From Bacteroidota bacterium (lineage in GTDB: Bacteria > Bacteroidota > Bacteroidia > B-17B0 > Aurantibacillaceae), in contig JAFDYI010000008.1 in assembly GCA_018267475.1 (NCBI GenBank), forward strand, positions 42,911 through 106,910: 64,000 nt of DNA. Direction: 5' to 3'. Below, in pieces: positions 8,240 through 17,787 of the stretch (the stretch's first letter is position 1; each line of letters opens with the position of its first letter). The translations under genes were made by a program, and so were the position numbers. Below the pieces are notes generated by a model that was given only the letters and a program-made list of their open reading frames with translations, ran no database searches and was not told the origin of the DNA.

Positions 8240-9466
8240 ATGAACAAAACCCTCCTCCTCTTTACTTATCAATTCCCCTACGGAGAGTCGGAAACTTTTT
8301 TGGAAAATGAAATTCCTGTTTTAGCATCTACTTTTCAAAAAATAGCTATTTGCCCTTTAGAAAAACCCACTCAGACGCACCGCTCCTTACCTAGTAATGT
8401 AGAAGTTTTAGATACTTTTTGCTTATTTACCAAAAAGTACAAAAAAAATCTATGGAAAAACACCGAGCTTATTTTTCGACTATTTTTATTTCAATTTATT
8501 TCTTCATCAAGAAGGTGGGTTTACATAAAACAGTTTCGTTATTACCTAAACTACCTTACGCACAAAATAGGTATAGCTGATGAACTTTATAATATCATAA
8601 CAAAAAAAGGGTACGAAAAAGCGCTTTGCTACTCCTATTGGTTCGATTATTTCATGTTACCTTTAAGTATTCTTAAAAGTCAAAATAAAACGCCCTATTT
8701 AATAAGTAGAGGACACGGTGGCGATGTGTACGAATACCAACATAATAAATTTGATTTTTTTTTTCCTTTTCGTTCTTTTCAAATAAAGAATATAAACAAA
8801 ATTTGCACCGTTTCATTAGATGGCTTAAATCATTTAAAACAACAGTATCCACTTAGTAAAAACAAATTATATGTTAGCCGTTTAGGCGTAAAAAATACCG
8901 AAGTATTAAATAACGAGTCGGCTGAATTACCTATTCTAGTTTCTTGTTCTACTTTTTTTTCATATAAAAGAGTACATTTAATTCCGGAAATACTAAAATA
9001 CATTTCTATTCCCATTAAATGGATACACATTGGAGATAGTGGAGATTTAAAACACAAAACTATCAACCTGATACCCGCCTTACCTAAAAACATTGAAGTA
9101 GTTTTAACAGGGCAAATGAGTAACGAGGAGGTGCATAATTTTTACAAAAAAACACCGGTGAGCTTGTTTTTAAATGTGAGTTCTAGTGAAGGTTTACCTG
9201 TTTCAATAATGGAAGCCATTAGTTTTGGTATTCCGGTTATTGCAACCGATGTGGGTGGTGTACGAGAAATTGTAAATAATAAAACCGGTAAATTAGTTTC
9301 TGTTGATTTTAAACCAAAAGAAATAGCAGAATACATTGAAAAGAATATTTCAACATTTTCTGATACTGAATTTAGGAAGGGAGTAAAACAATTTTGGAGA
9401 GACAATTTTGATGCCCAAAAAAATTATGAAGATTTTATTAATAAACACTTATTATGTGTGGAATAG
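8240..9466 (+). CDS. GT4 glycosyltransferase
   Basis: A 408-residue GT4 (Glycos_transf_1) enzyme. The opening LLFTYQFPYGESETFLENEI is typical of Bacteroidota members. RGHGGDVYE lies near the end of the N-terminal domain and VSCSTFFSYKRVHLIPE begins the C-terminal domain. SSSEGLPVSIMEAISFG near residue 317 carries the E-x7-E donor-binding motif. It would add one sugar to the growing repeat unit at the inner membrane. Its last 13 bases overlap the start of the second AsnB-like gene, so the two are probably translationally coupled. Confidence 0.85.
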   Translation: MNKTLLLFTYQFPYGESETFLENEIPVLASTFQKIAICPLEKPTQTHRSLPSNVEVLDTFCLFTKKYKKNLWKNTELIFRLFLFQFISSSRRWVYIKQFRYYLNYLTHKIGIADELYNIITKKGYEKALCYSYWFDYFMLPLSILKSQNKTPYLISRGHGGDVYEYQHNKFDFFFPFRSFQIKNINKICTVSLDGLNHLKQQYPLSKNKLYVSRLGVKNTEVLNNESAELPILVSCSTFFSYKRVHLIPEILKYISIPIKWIHIGDSGDLKHKTINLIPALPKNIEVVLTGQMSNEEVHNFYKKTPVSLFLNVSSSEGLPVSIMEAISFGIPVIATDVGGVREIVNNKTGKLVSVDFKPKEIAEYIEKNISTFSDTEFRKGVKQFWRDNFDAQKNYEDFINKHLLCVE

Positions 9467-11379
9467 CCGGTATATGGCATTTAAATAAGGAAGCCTTGCA
9501 TGCAACGAAATTGCAAAGCTTTACCAACTCGTTGGAGCACCGCGGGCCCGATGGCTTTGGTTTTTACATAGATGAAAAAAAACAGCTTGGTTTAGGGCAT
9601 CGCCGTTTATCTATTTTAGATTTATCAGAGGCAGGCAAACAACCTATGAGTTTTGCTGATGGGCGTTATTGGATTTCATACAATGGCGAAGTATTTAATT
9701 TTATTGAACTTCGAATTGAATTAAAAAATAAAGGCTATTCTTTTAAAACAGAAACCGATACTGAAATTATTTTGGCTGCTTATCATTGCTGGGGTATTGA
9801 TTGTCTGCATAAATTTAACGGTATGTTCGCCCTCGCTATTTGGGATAGTGCCGAGCAGAAACTTTTTTTAGCCCGAGATCGGTTTGGTATTAAACCGCTT
9901 TATTACGCGCACCTACCACATCTTTTATTTGCCTTCGCTTCTGAAACTATTGCTTTTAAAAAGTTAGAAAATTTTAAAAGAAACTTTAACGACACGAATG
10001 TTTTGTTACAATTAAAAAACAACAATATACTAGAAGGTCTGGGCTATACCATTTACGAACGTATTTTCCAACTGCTGCCCGGCCATTATATGATGGTTTA
10101 TAAAAACGAAACACCTAAACAAAAACGCTGGTGGAGTACTTTAAATAACATACAATCTGTGCCTAAAAAATATGAAGAACAAGTGGAGCAGCTCCAATCC
10201 TTATTGATTGATTCGCTCCGACTTCGTTTGCGCAGTGATGTAACGCTTGCTACTGCTTTGAGCGGAGGGGTAGATTCTTCTTCTGTATTTTGCACACTCA
10301 ACTACATGATGCAGCGTACCGAAAACAAAGAGCGCATGCCTGACAATTGGCAACAGGCTTTTGTCGCAACCTTTCCCGGAACCTTATCTGACGAAGAAGC
10401 TTACGCGAAACAAGTAATTGATAACACGGGCTTAAAAGGAACGTTTATCACACTGGATGAAAATGCTCTATACAATAAAATTATTGATACTACTCTAAAA
10501 TCAGATGCTATACTGGGTAGCCCTATCGTTTCGTCGTATATGGTGTACGAAGCCATGCGTAAAAACGACGTTACCGTTTCTATGGATGGGCATGGGGTTG
10601 ATGAAATGCTATACGGATACCCATACTTAGTACAAGCAGCCTACCGATATTATTATGACAAGCATGACGCTGAAAACAAAAAAGATATAGAGCAGACCTA
10701 TAAAAATTTGTTTTATAATGAGGTAAAAGAAAGTTATTTAGAAGAATTAAAAAATAAATTTCCTGCACCAACAAAAGCACAACAAGTAAAAAACAGCATT
10801 AAAAACTCTTCCTTAGGAGCTTTGTATCGCTCCTTAAAAAATAATGAAGCAGATATTGCTTTACCTCACCTTTCGGATAGGCCTTATAACACCGGAAAAA
10901 TGAATGTGGCAGAAAAAGTGTTGTTTGATAGTTTTCACACCGGCATGTTACCTACTTTGCTCCGTAATTTCGACAGAGCCTCTATGCTTAATGGCGTAGA
11001 AGTACGCATGCCTTTTATGGATTACCGTTTGGTGCAATACGTTTTTTCTCTTCCATTATTCAGCAAAATAGGAGGAGGATATACTAAACGTATCTTGCGC
11101 GATGCCATGAAAGGCATCGTTCCGGAAAATATTATACGCCGTAAACTAAAAATAGGCTTAATGGCCCCTATGTACGATTGGTATAACAACAAACTGAGTG
11201 AAGTTATTGTAGATGAAGTAAACTCTTCGGCCTTTTTAAATTCGCCGTATTGGAACGGAAAAGAAATTGCAGCTTATGCTACTGAAAAAACGAAAACCAA
11301 AACCTGGCAGAGTGGACAAGAAAGTATGATTTTTTGGAGTTATTTAAACACACATCTTTTACATAAAACAAACCTATGA
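9454..11379 (+). CDS. asnB: Asparagine synthase-like glutamine amidotransferase (641 aa)
   Basis: Second AsnB-family protein of the island. Cys2 (MCGIAGIWHL), HRGPDGFGF and YNGEVFNF form the glutaminase domain; SGGVDSSSV near residue 270 is the ATP-pyrophosphatase loop. Compared with the 583-residue homologue it has an extra insertion around DNWQQAFVATFPG and a longer C-terminal part, so the two are distinct subtypes rather than a recent duplication. Probable role: transfer of glutamine-derived ammonia to a carboxyl group on a polysaccharide component (inferred). It overlaps the preceding GT by 13 bases and the following gene by 4 (ATGA), placing it inside a tightly coupled operon. Confidence 0.9.
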   Translation: MCGIAGIWHLNKEALHATKLQSFTNSLEHRGPDGFGFYIDEKKQLGLGHRRLSILDLSEAGKQPMSFADGRYWISYNGEVFNFIELRIELKNKGYSFKTETDTEIILAAYHCWGIDCLHKFNGMFALAIWDSAEQKLFLARDRFGIKPLYYAHLPHLLFAFASETIAFKKLENFKRNFNDTNVLLQLKNNNILEGLGYTIYERIFQLLPGHYMMVYKNETPKQKRWWSTLNNIQSVPKKYEEQVEQLQSLLIDSLRLRLRSDVTLATALSGGVDSSSVFCTLNYMMQRTENKERMPDNWQQAFVATFPGTLSDEEAYAKQVIDNTGLKGTFITLDENALYNKIIDTTLKSDAILGSPIVSSYMVYEAMRKNDVTVSMDGHGVDEMLYGYPYLVQAAYRYYYDKHDAENKKDIEQTYKNLFYNEVKESYLEELKNKFPAPTKAQQVKNSIKNSSLGALYRSLKNNEADIALPHLSDRPYNTGKMNVAEKVLFDSFHTGMLPTLLRNFDRASMLNGVEVRMPFMDYRLVQYVFSLPLFSKIGGGYTKRILRDAMKGIVPENIIRRKLKIGLMAPMYDWYNNKLSEVIVDEVNSSAFLNSPYWNGKEIAAYATEKTKTKTWQSGQESMIFWSYLNTHLLHKTNL

Positions 11380-12542
11380 AGTTTGCTATACTTATAGAAG
11401 ATTACAATTTGTTCTATACCCGTGCCTTAGAGCAAAATGCCGATTTAAACGCGAAACCCTATAATGAAAAATTAAATATCCTATTAGCAAAAAAATATTA
11501 CCAAGCCGATAGTTTGGCTCAAGCATTAATAAAATTAGGACATCAGGCAGAGGTTATAATACCCGCATGCAACCCTTTACAGTTAAGCTGGGCAAAAGAA
11601 AACAACAAACGCCTTTTTTACAAATGGCATTTACAAAGCCCGATACGCAGTTTAAAAGCAAGGCTCTTTAATAAGTATAATACATTTGATAAAATAAGAG
11701 ATGAAGTTTTGTTAGCACAAATAGAAAAAGTAAAACCGGATATAGTATTTGTTTATGCTAGTATTTGGATTGAAAAAAGAACAATTGAAAAAATAAAAAA
11801 AACAGCAAAAAAAATCATATTACAATGGACATCTCCTATATTATATCAATGGGTTCATTTTCCTTTTAATAGCTTTGATTTTATTGTGACAGCATCGCCG
11901 TCTATCGTAGCGTACTTTATTAACAAAGGCTGCAATAGCTTTTACTTACAACAAGCTTTTGACACTGAGGTTTGTGATATTAAAGAAAACAAAGCACCTC
12001 AGAAAGGGGTTGTATTTATAGGGGCTTTTACAAAATATCATTTATATAGGCATGAAGTGATTTCATTTTTAATTGAAAATGGTATTGACATAGATGTATA
12101 TGGATTTATTAGCGAGGATGTTTTCCCTAATTCTATTATACAAACAAAAATAAAACCTCCTATATCAGGTAACGACATGTTGAATGTATATCAAAAATAC
12201 AAACTGTCCATTCATATATACGGGGGTAGCACAGAGGTAAGCGACGGTATTGATTGGGCTTCTTTTGCGGGGGCTAAACGAATTTTTGAAGTTACCGGAG
12301 TGGGAACGGCCTTGCTTACATCATATCAAGAAAACTTGAAAGATTTATTTTCTGAAGACGAAATTATTACGTTTAAAAACAAAGAAGAATGTTTGGAAAA
12401 AATAAAATACTATCTTGCTAAGCCTAATGAGTTAGAAACAATGGCTAAAAAAGCGCAACAAAAAACATTAAGTCAGCACACCTTTGTAAACAGAGCTCAA
12501 GAACTATTAAAATTAATAGATAGCCATGATACTTTACATTAA
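11376..12542 (+). CDS. CgeB-like glycosyltransferase family protein
   Basis: A 388-residue protein resembling the CgeB/DUF3880 plus Glyco_trans_1_2 group. The N-terminal half (MKFAILIEDYNLFYTRALEQ) is family-like but has no simple active-site signature. The C-terminal half contains IHIYGGSTEVSDGIDWASF and KRIFEVTGVGTALLTSYQENL, where CgeB-type proteins have their conserved E-V-x-G block. It is a cytoplasmic transferase by inference. It starts inside the stop of the AsnB-like gene (ATGA overlap). After its TAA, the same frame continues for 29 codons with sequence resembling a hexapeptide acetyltransferase, noted separately. Confidence 0.65.
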   Translation: MKFAILIEDYNLFYTRALEQNADLNAKPYNEKLNILLAKKYYQADSLAQALIKLGHQAEVIIPACNPLQLSWAKENNKRLFYKWHLQSPIRSLKARLFNKYNTFDKIRDEVLLAQIEKVKPDIVFVYASIWIEKRTIEKIKKTAKKIILQWTSPILYQWVHFPFNSFDFIVTASPSIVAYFINKGCNSFYLQQAFDTEVCDIKENKAPQKGVVFIGAFTKYHLYRHEVISFLIENGIDIDVYGFISEDVFPNSIIQTKIKPPISGNDMLNVYQKYKLSIHIYGGSTEVSDGIDWASFAGAKRIFEVTGVGTALLTSYQENLKDLFSEDEIITFKNKEECLEKIKYYLAKPNELETMAKKAQQKTLSQHTFVNRAQELLKLIDSHDTLH

Positions 12543-12632
12543 CAAAAAAAGGAACCATCTGGAATAGGTGCCAGTATAGTGAAACAGATAGATATTAGTG
12601 CTATAATAACCGGTAACTTTACTGAATTTTAA
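12543..12632 (+). pseudogene. Possible hexapeptide acetyltransferase remnant
   Basis: In the gap between the CgeB-like and methyltransferase genes, the frame after the TAA reads SGIGASIVKQIDIS before a stop at 12630. This resembles the GIGASI-type turns of NeuD/CysE-like left-handed beta-helix acyltransferases. There is no start codon and only one recognisable turn, so this is a tentative scar of a lost gene. Confidence 0.25.
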
Positions 12633-12651
12633 AAAATATTTATTTTTTTGT

Positions 12652-13386
12652 ATGAATTTTTTATATAAACTTTTTTTAGGCGATTACTCTCAAGTAGGCC
12701 TATCAAACAAAGAAACGCGCATTAAGTGGGTAAAAGAGGCGCTAAAAAAAGTACCCGCAGGATTCTCTATTTTAGATGCAGGAGCAGGCGAACAACAATA
12801 TAAGCCCGATTGCGCTCACTTAAAATACACAGCACAAGATTTTGCCCAATACGATGGAAAAGGAGATAATAAAGGCATACAATTAGGCGCATGGAATAAT
12901 ACCAATTTAGACATAATATGCGATATTACCAACATCCCGGTTAATACATCTTCGTTTGATGCCGTATTATGCTCTGAAGTATTACACCATCTTCCTAACC
13001 CGGTAGAGGCTGTACGAGAAATGGTGCGCGTATTAAAGCCTGGAGGCTCCATCATCATCACGGCACCATTTACTTCGCTCACACATTTTTCGCCATACCA
13101 CTTTAGCACAGGGCTTAATCGTTATTTTTACGACCATTGGTTCAAAGAGTTTAACTGCGAAATACAGGAGTTGAACTACAACGGAAATTATTTTGAATTT
13201 TTAGCACAAGAGGTACGCTATGCTAAAGATGTGGGTGAAAAGTATGCAGGTGTAAAAATGACTATAAAAGAAAAATTAGCGCAGCGAATTTATTTGTCTT
13301 TCTTAAAAAAAGCATCACAAAAAGGCAACAACTCCAATGAATTACTCGCTTTTAGTGTGTTTGTTGTAGCTACTAAAAAAAGATAA
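12652..13386 (+). CDS. Class I SAM-dependent methyltransferase
   Basis: A 244-residue Methyltransf_11-type enzyme. SILDAGAGEQQYKPD (about residues 39-53) is the SAM-binding glycine motif I; SFDAVLCSEVLHHLPNP and VRVLKPGGSIIITAPF are the following motifs. These proteins methylate hydroxyls or small groups on sugars and lipids; its place in the island suggests capping or decoration of the polysaccharide, but the acceptor is unknown. The start ATG follows a T-rich stretch with no clear ribosome site, as is common in Bacteroidota. The fucosyltransferase gene starts 2 bases after its stop. Confidence 0.85.
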   Translation: MNFLYKLFLGDYSQVGLSNKETRIKWVKEALKKVPAGFSILDAGAGEQQYKPDCAHLKYTAQDFAQYDGKGDNKGIQLGAWNNTNLDIICDITNIPVNTSSFDAVLCSEVLHHLPNPVEAVREMVRVLKPGGSIIITAPFTSLTHFSPYHFSTGLNRYFYDHWFKEFNCEIQELNYNGNYFEFLAQEVRYAKDVGEKYAGVKMTIKEKLAQRIYLSFLKKASQKGNNSNELLAFSVFVVATKKR

Positions 13387-13388
13387 AC

Positions 13389-14288
13389 ATGATACTCGTC
13401 CGTTTAATGGGAGGCTTAGGAAATCAAATGTTTCAATACGCGTTTGGCAGGAGAATGGCTTTTATTCATAATACAGAACTGGTATTAGACCAATCATTAT
13501 TATTAGATAAATCACAACCGCATGAGTTAGTTACGCATCGTGATTTTGATTTAGATATTTTTAATATACAAGACTACAGATGGGCAACAGAAGAAGAAAT
13601 TTTTTCTTTTAACGGAAACCCAAAAGCATCTGCGCTAAAAAAGGGGGTTAGAAAAATTAAAAATGCCATAATTCCTAAACAACTAATAATTCAACGGTTT
13701 AACGAGTACAACAAGCAATATCTTTCAATAAAAAATAATACTTGCTTTGTTGGGCGCTGGCAGAGTGAATTGTATTTTAAAGATGCCGAACAGCAAATAA
13801 GAAAAGAATTTACAATTACAACACTTTTAAATAATGAAATAAAAAAAACTGCAGAAAACATTAAAAACACTAACTCTATTTGTTTGCACATACGCCGTGG
13901 CGATTTAATTACAAGTTCCGTTTATAGCTCAAGTATCGGCGCACTATCCATGGAATATTATACTCAAGCTATACATTATATTAAGCAACAGATTGAAAAT
14001 CCAACTTTTTTTATTTTTTCTGATGATATTGAATGGTGCAAACAAAATATTATTTTGCCTGATCCTACTTTTTACATGAATAATACTACTGCCGGAGAAA
14101 AAGCAGAAGGGCATTTGCATTTGATGCAACAATGCAAACATTTTATTATTTCAAATAGCACCTATGCTTGGTGGGGAGCATGGCTTTCTGCCAATAAAAA
14201 CAAACGAGTGATATACCCAGAAAATTGGTATAAGGATAGTAAATACAATAACCCAAGCATGAGCCCCAAAAGCTGGGTGCCTTTATAA
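13389..14288 (+). CDS. GT11 alpha-1,2-fucosyltransferase homologue
   Basis: A 299-residue GT11-family transferase, normal length for bacterial WbsJ/FutC-type enzymes. LMGGLGNQMFQYAFGRRMA at the N-terminus, HIRRGD near residue 166 (GDP-fucose binding) and FIISNSTYAWWGAWL near the C-terminus are the family's conserved blocks. Known members add alpha-1,2-fucose (or occasionally galactose) from a GDP- or UDP-sugar to a terminal galactose in O-antigens. Fucose is therefore a plausible component of this polysaccharide, although GDP-fucose synthesis genes are not in the window. It lies between the methyltransferase (2-base gap) and the double GT4 gene (1-base gap). Confidence 0.9.
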   Translation: MILVRLMGGLGNQMFQYAFGRRMAFIHNTELVLDQSLLLDKSQPHELVTHRDFDLDIFNIQDYRWATEEEIFSFNGNPKASALKKGVRKIKNAIIPKQLIIQRFNEYNKQYLSIKNNTCFVGRWQSELYFKDAEQQIRKEFTITTLLNNEIKKTAENIKNTNSICLHIRRGDLITSSVYSSSIGALSMEYYTQAIHYIKQQIENPTFFIFSDDIEWCKQNIILPDPTFYMNNTTAGEKAEGHLHLMQQCKHFIISNSTYAWWGAWLSANKNKRVIYPENWYKDSKYNNPSMSPKSWVPL

Positions 14289-14289
14289 C

Positions 14290-16632
14290 ATGAAAATCCT
14301 TGTTTTTTCAGAAAAATTTATGACTCCCACGCTTACCTTTATTTACAATGAGGTAAGCGAAATGGCTAAACAGCACGAGGTAACGGTATTATGTACCGAA
14401 CACACGCCTGATGTTGCCTTTCCTTTTAGCAAAGTGGTAGAAATACCTTTTAAAGAAAACACACTACGCCGTAAATTTGTTTGGTATAGCGAAATAAAAA
14501 ATTTTTTTGTAACCAGAAAAAACAACCGCTTTAAAATTCAAATACAAAAATTTATAGACGAATACAAACCCGATGTAATTCATGCTCATTTTGGTTATGA
14601 AAGTATTAAACTATTAGATAATTTGGCAAGCCTTACGCAATACCCTATCTTTATTAGTTTCCATGGCTACGATGCCTCTCAAATGCTAAGCCGCAAAGCT
14701 TATGTAAACAAACTAAACGAATATTTTCAATATCCCAACATAATACCCATCTGCGTATCCGACTTTATTAAAAAAAACTTACTTAAAGCAGGCGTTCGTA
14801 TAGACAATGCTGAACTTTTGTATTGTGGTATCAACACCTCTTTTTTTACGCCGCCGCTTCATGCTCCCGCTCAAGATGTATTTACTTTTTTACAAATTAG
14901 TTCGTTTAACGAAAAAAAAGGACACCTCTATACCTTGCAAGCATTCAAAGTATTTTTAAATACGGTGCCTAACAAAAACAAATACAAGCTAGTGCTGGCG
15001 GGCGCCTGGGGCCTTTTTGAGCAAATAAAAAAAGAAACGCATAATTTAGGATTAACTCCTTATGTAGAATTCACCGGACAAGTAAACCACCAGCAAGCAA
15101 AAGAATTACTGAGTAAGGCTCACGCTTTTATACACCACAGCATTACGGCAAAAAATGGCGACACAGAGGGCTTGCCCAACGCTATTATAGAGGCTATGGC
15201 TATGGAATTACCTGTTTTATCCACCTATCATGCCGGTATTCCGGAGCTGGTAGAAGATGGCGTAAACGGCTATTTAGTGCCCGAAAAAGACGTCATTAGG
15301 TTTGCTAAACGCATGCACGACATCATTGAGTGGAAACGCCAACCTAAAAACAGAGAAAAAGCAACTCGTTTTTTTTCTAACCAAGCACATGCCGCTACTT
15401 TGAGTGCTTTATACGAAAAGCACTACACCATACACCAACAAAAAAACATAAACCTGCTTCACTTGTTTGGAGCCTACCCGGGCAGCAACACCACCAACTG
15501 GCTATACAACCTAATTACTGAAACACCTCAATGCAAGGTAACTATAGCTGCCGAAAATTACACCAAACATAATTTTTACAATACTACTTTTTCGTATATA
15601 GACAACCCATCGGCCAGCATCATTCAATACAAAAACACTCTAAAAACATGGAGTTTAAATTTTTCAAACAAACTGGTATGCTACCTTACTGAAAAGTGGT
15701 TGGGCACGTTCAATAAAAAATTAGAAGAACAAATAAATACACAAAACACCGATATTATACACGCTCATTTTGCTGATATAGCGTGCCAATACATTGATTT
15801 AGTAAAACAAAAACAAATTCCTTTTTTTGTTTCTTTTTATGGATATGATTACGAGTACCTGCCTCACATAAAACCGGAGTATAAACAGAAGTACAAAAAA
15901 TTATTTCAAACGGCTGATGTGTTTTTGTGCGAAGGGGTAAACGGTTCTAAAATTTTACAAAAAATGGGCTGCCCCACTCAAAAAATAAAAATAGCACACT
16001 TGGGCGTAGAAGTAGAGAAAATACCTTTTTGTACCAAAACAAAAAAAAGCAATACCCTGCATTTAATACAAATAGCTTCTTTGCGCCAAAAAAAAGGGCA
16101 TACCTATACCTTACAGGCTTTTCACGCGGCCCTAGATAGCTGCCCCGATATGACCTTAACTTTTGTAGGACAAGGAGAAAGTACTATTTATAACGAGTTA
16201 AAAGCATATATTTCCTACCATAATTTAGAACAAAAAGTAACCATACAGCACGAAATAAACTTTGACGCACTGCATGCTTATTTACAAAAATTTGATGTCT
16301 TCATTCACCCCAGTTGCTATTCCAACGATATGGATTGCGAAGGGGGTGCCCCTATTGTGTTGCTAGATGCACAAGCTTGCGGACTGCCCGTTATAGCTAC
16401 CACCCATTGCGATATACCGGATGAAGTGGTGCACGAAAAAACAGGACTGCTGTCGCCCGAAAAAGAGGTAGAGCTGCTTACTAAATCCATCGTTCGTTTT
16501 TATCAAATGGGCGAACCTGAATTTCAATCTTTTAGTCAGACTGCCAGGGCGCATGTAGAAGAACATTACGACATAAAAAAAAATGCAAAACAAGTAAGGC
16601 AATTGTATTCCGATTGTTTAAGCAAAAAATGA
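14290..16632 (+). CDS. Two GT4 glycosyltransferases fused in one 780-aa protein
   Basis: Two complete GT4 modules in tandem. Module 1 spans about residues 1-375, with HAHFGYES near 97, the SSFNEKKGHLYTLQAF segment and the E-x7-E region EGLPNAIIEAMA near 294. Module 2 runs from about 390 to 780, with HAHFADIACQY near 491, IASLRQKKGHTYTLQAF and EGGAPIVLLDAQACG near 684. The second motif has Asp in place of the second Glu. The similarity between KKGHLYTLQAF and KKGHTYTLQAF suggests internal gene duplication and fusion. The protein could add two sugars in succession. Most GT4 enzymes are about 350-400 residues, so this is twice the usual size. Confidence 0.85.
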   Translation: MKILVFSEKFMTPTLTFIYNEVSEMAKQHEVTVLCTEHTPDVAFPFSKVVEIPFKENTLRRKFVWYSEIKNFFVTRKNNRFKIQIQKFIDEYKPDVIHAHFGYESIKLLDNLASLTQYPIFISFHGYDASQMLSRKAYVNKLNEYFQYPNIIPICVSDFIKKNLLKAGVRIDNAELLYCGINTSFFTPPLHAPAQDVFTFLQISSFNEKKGHLYTLQAFKVFLNTVPNKNKYKLVLAGAWGLFEQIKKETHNLGLTPYVEFTGQVNHQQAKELLSKAHAFIHHSITAKNGDTEGLPNAIIEAMAMELPVLSTYHAGIPELVEDGVNGYLVPEKDVIRFAKRMHDIIEWKRQPKNREKATRFFSNQAHAATLSALYEKHYTIHQQKNINLLHLFGAYPGSNTTNWLYNLITETPQCKVTIAAENYTKHNFYNTTFSYIDNPSASIIQYKNTLKTWSLNFSNKLVCYLTEKWLGTFNKKLEEQINTQNTDIIHAHFADIACQYIDLVKQKQIPFFVSFYGYDYEYLPHIKPEYKQKYKKLFQTADVFLCEGVNGSKILQKMGCPTQKIKIAHLGVEVEKIPFCTKTKKSNTLHLIQIASLRQKKGHTYTLQAFHAALDSCPDMTLTFVGQGESTIYNELKAYISYHNLEQKVTIQHEINFDALHAYLQKFDVFIHPSCYSNDMDCEGGAPIVLLDAQACGLPVIATTHCDIPDEVVHEKTGLLSPEKEVELLTKSIVRFYQMGEPEFQSFSQTARAHVEEHYDIKKNAKQVRQLYSDCLSKK

Positions 16633-16695
16633 GTATGGTTTGGTTCTCCAATTAAGGAACAGCAAAATCATCTCATAAATTAAGTAAGAATAGCG

Positions 16696-17787
16696 ATGAA
16701 AATTTACATACTCATAGGCACCCGCCCCAATTTTATTAAGGTAACGCAGTTTAAAAAAATAGCAGCGCAAAAATTCCCATCATTTCAAATAAAAATAATT
16801 CACACCGGGCAACACTACGACGAGAAAATGGCGGATATCTTCTTTCGTCAATTTAATTTAATACCCGATTATTTTTTAAATATAGCTCCCTCTTCGGCAA
16901 ATAAACAAATTGCTGAAATCATGATAAAACTGGAAGATTTAACACACAATATAGGTAAGCCAGATTTAATGCTGGTTCCGGGCGACGTAAACTCTACCAT
17001 GGCAGGCGCCTTATTTGCTAATAAACACAATATAAAGCTAGGGCATATTGAAGCCGGCTTGCGTAGTTTTGACAGAACAATGCCCGAAGAATTTAATCGT
17101 ATTGTAGCCGATGAGCTAAGCGATTTGTTTTTTGTTACCGAACCAAGCGGATTAAAGCATTTACAACATGAAGGGAAGGATGCGAATAAAATACACTATG
17201 TAGGCAACACCATGATGGATACCATGCTGGCCTTTGAAAAGGAAATAGAAGCATCTCCTGTTTTAAGCGAATTAAAAATAAATCAAGAAAAATTTGTATT
17301 GATGACGATGCATCGCCCCGCAACGGTTGATAGCAAAACAGAATTAGAAAAGCTCTTCTCATTAATTGAATACATATCAAAAAAATACAAAATTATTTTT
17401 CCCATACACCCGCGTACTATTAAAAACACCAAAGAATTTGGCTTGTACGAACAAATAACCTCAAACCATCAACTTATTTGTACAGAACCTTTAGATTATT
17501 TTGCTTTTCAAAAATTAATTAAAAACAGTTCGTTTATTTTAACCGACAGCGGCGGCATCCAAGAAGAATCTACCTTCAGACAAAAACCTTGTTTAACACT
17601 TCGCCCCAACACCGAGCGGCCTGTAACCGTTGATGAGGGCTCTAATACTTTATTGCCCTTCGATTTAGAAATAGTTAAAAAACACATTTCCGAAATTGAA
17701 AATGGAGCCTATAAAAAAGGAGCCATACCCGCCTGGTGGGACGGAAAAGCTACCGAACGCATCCTTTCCGCTATTTCTTCTATATGA
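16696..17787 (+). CDS. wecB: UDP-N-acetylglucosamine 2-epimerase (non-hydrolysing)
   Basis: WecB/MnaA interconverts UDP-GlcNAc and UDP-ManNAc in the cytoplasm. The 363-residue length is normal. Recognisable motifs are IGTRPNFIKV at the start, HTGQHYDEKM (about 36-45), LMLVPGDVNSTMAG, HIEAGLRSFDRTMPEEFNR and DSGGIQEES (about 282), the last binding the UDP moiety. It supplies UDP-ManNAc, or a derivative, to the polysaccharide. The next glycosyltransferase starts within its stop (ATGA overlap at 17784-17787), and the PIG-L and LpxD-like genes follow, which suggests further processing of an N-acetyl sugar. Confidence 0.92.
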   Translation: MKIYILIGTRPNFIKVTQFKKIAAQKFPSFQIKIIHTGQHYDEKMADIFFRQFNLIPDYFLNIAPSSANKQIAEIMIKLEDLTHNIGKPDLMLVPGDVNSTMAGALFANKHNIKLGHIEAGLRSFDRTMPEEFNRIVADELSDLFFVTEPSGLKHLQHEGKDANKIHYVGNTMMDTMLAFEKEIEASPVLSELKINQEKFVLMTMHRPATVDSKTELEKLFSLIEYISKKYKIIFPIHPRTIKNTKEFGLYEQITSNHQLICTEPLDYFAFQKLIKNSSFILTDSGGIQEESTFRQKPCLTLRPNTERPVTVDEGSNTLLPFDLEIVKKHISEIENGAYKKGAIPAWWDGKATERILSAISSI

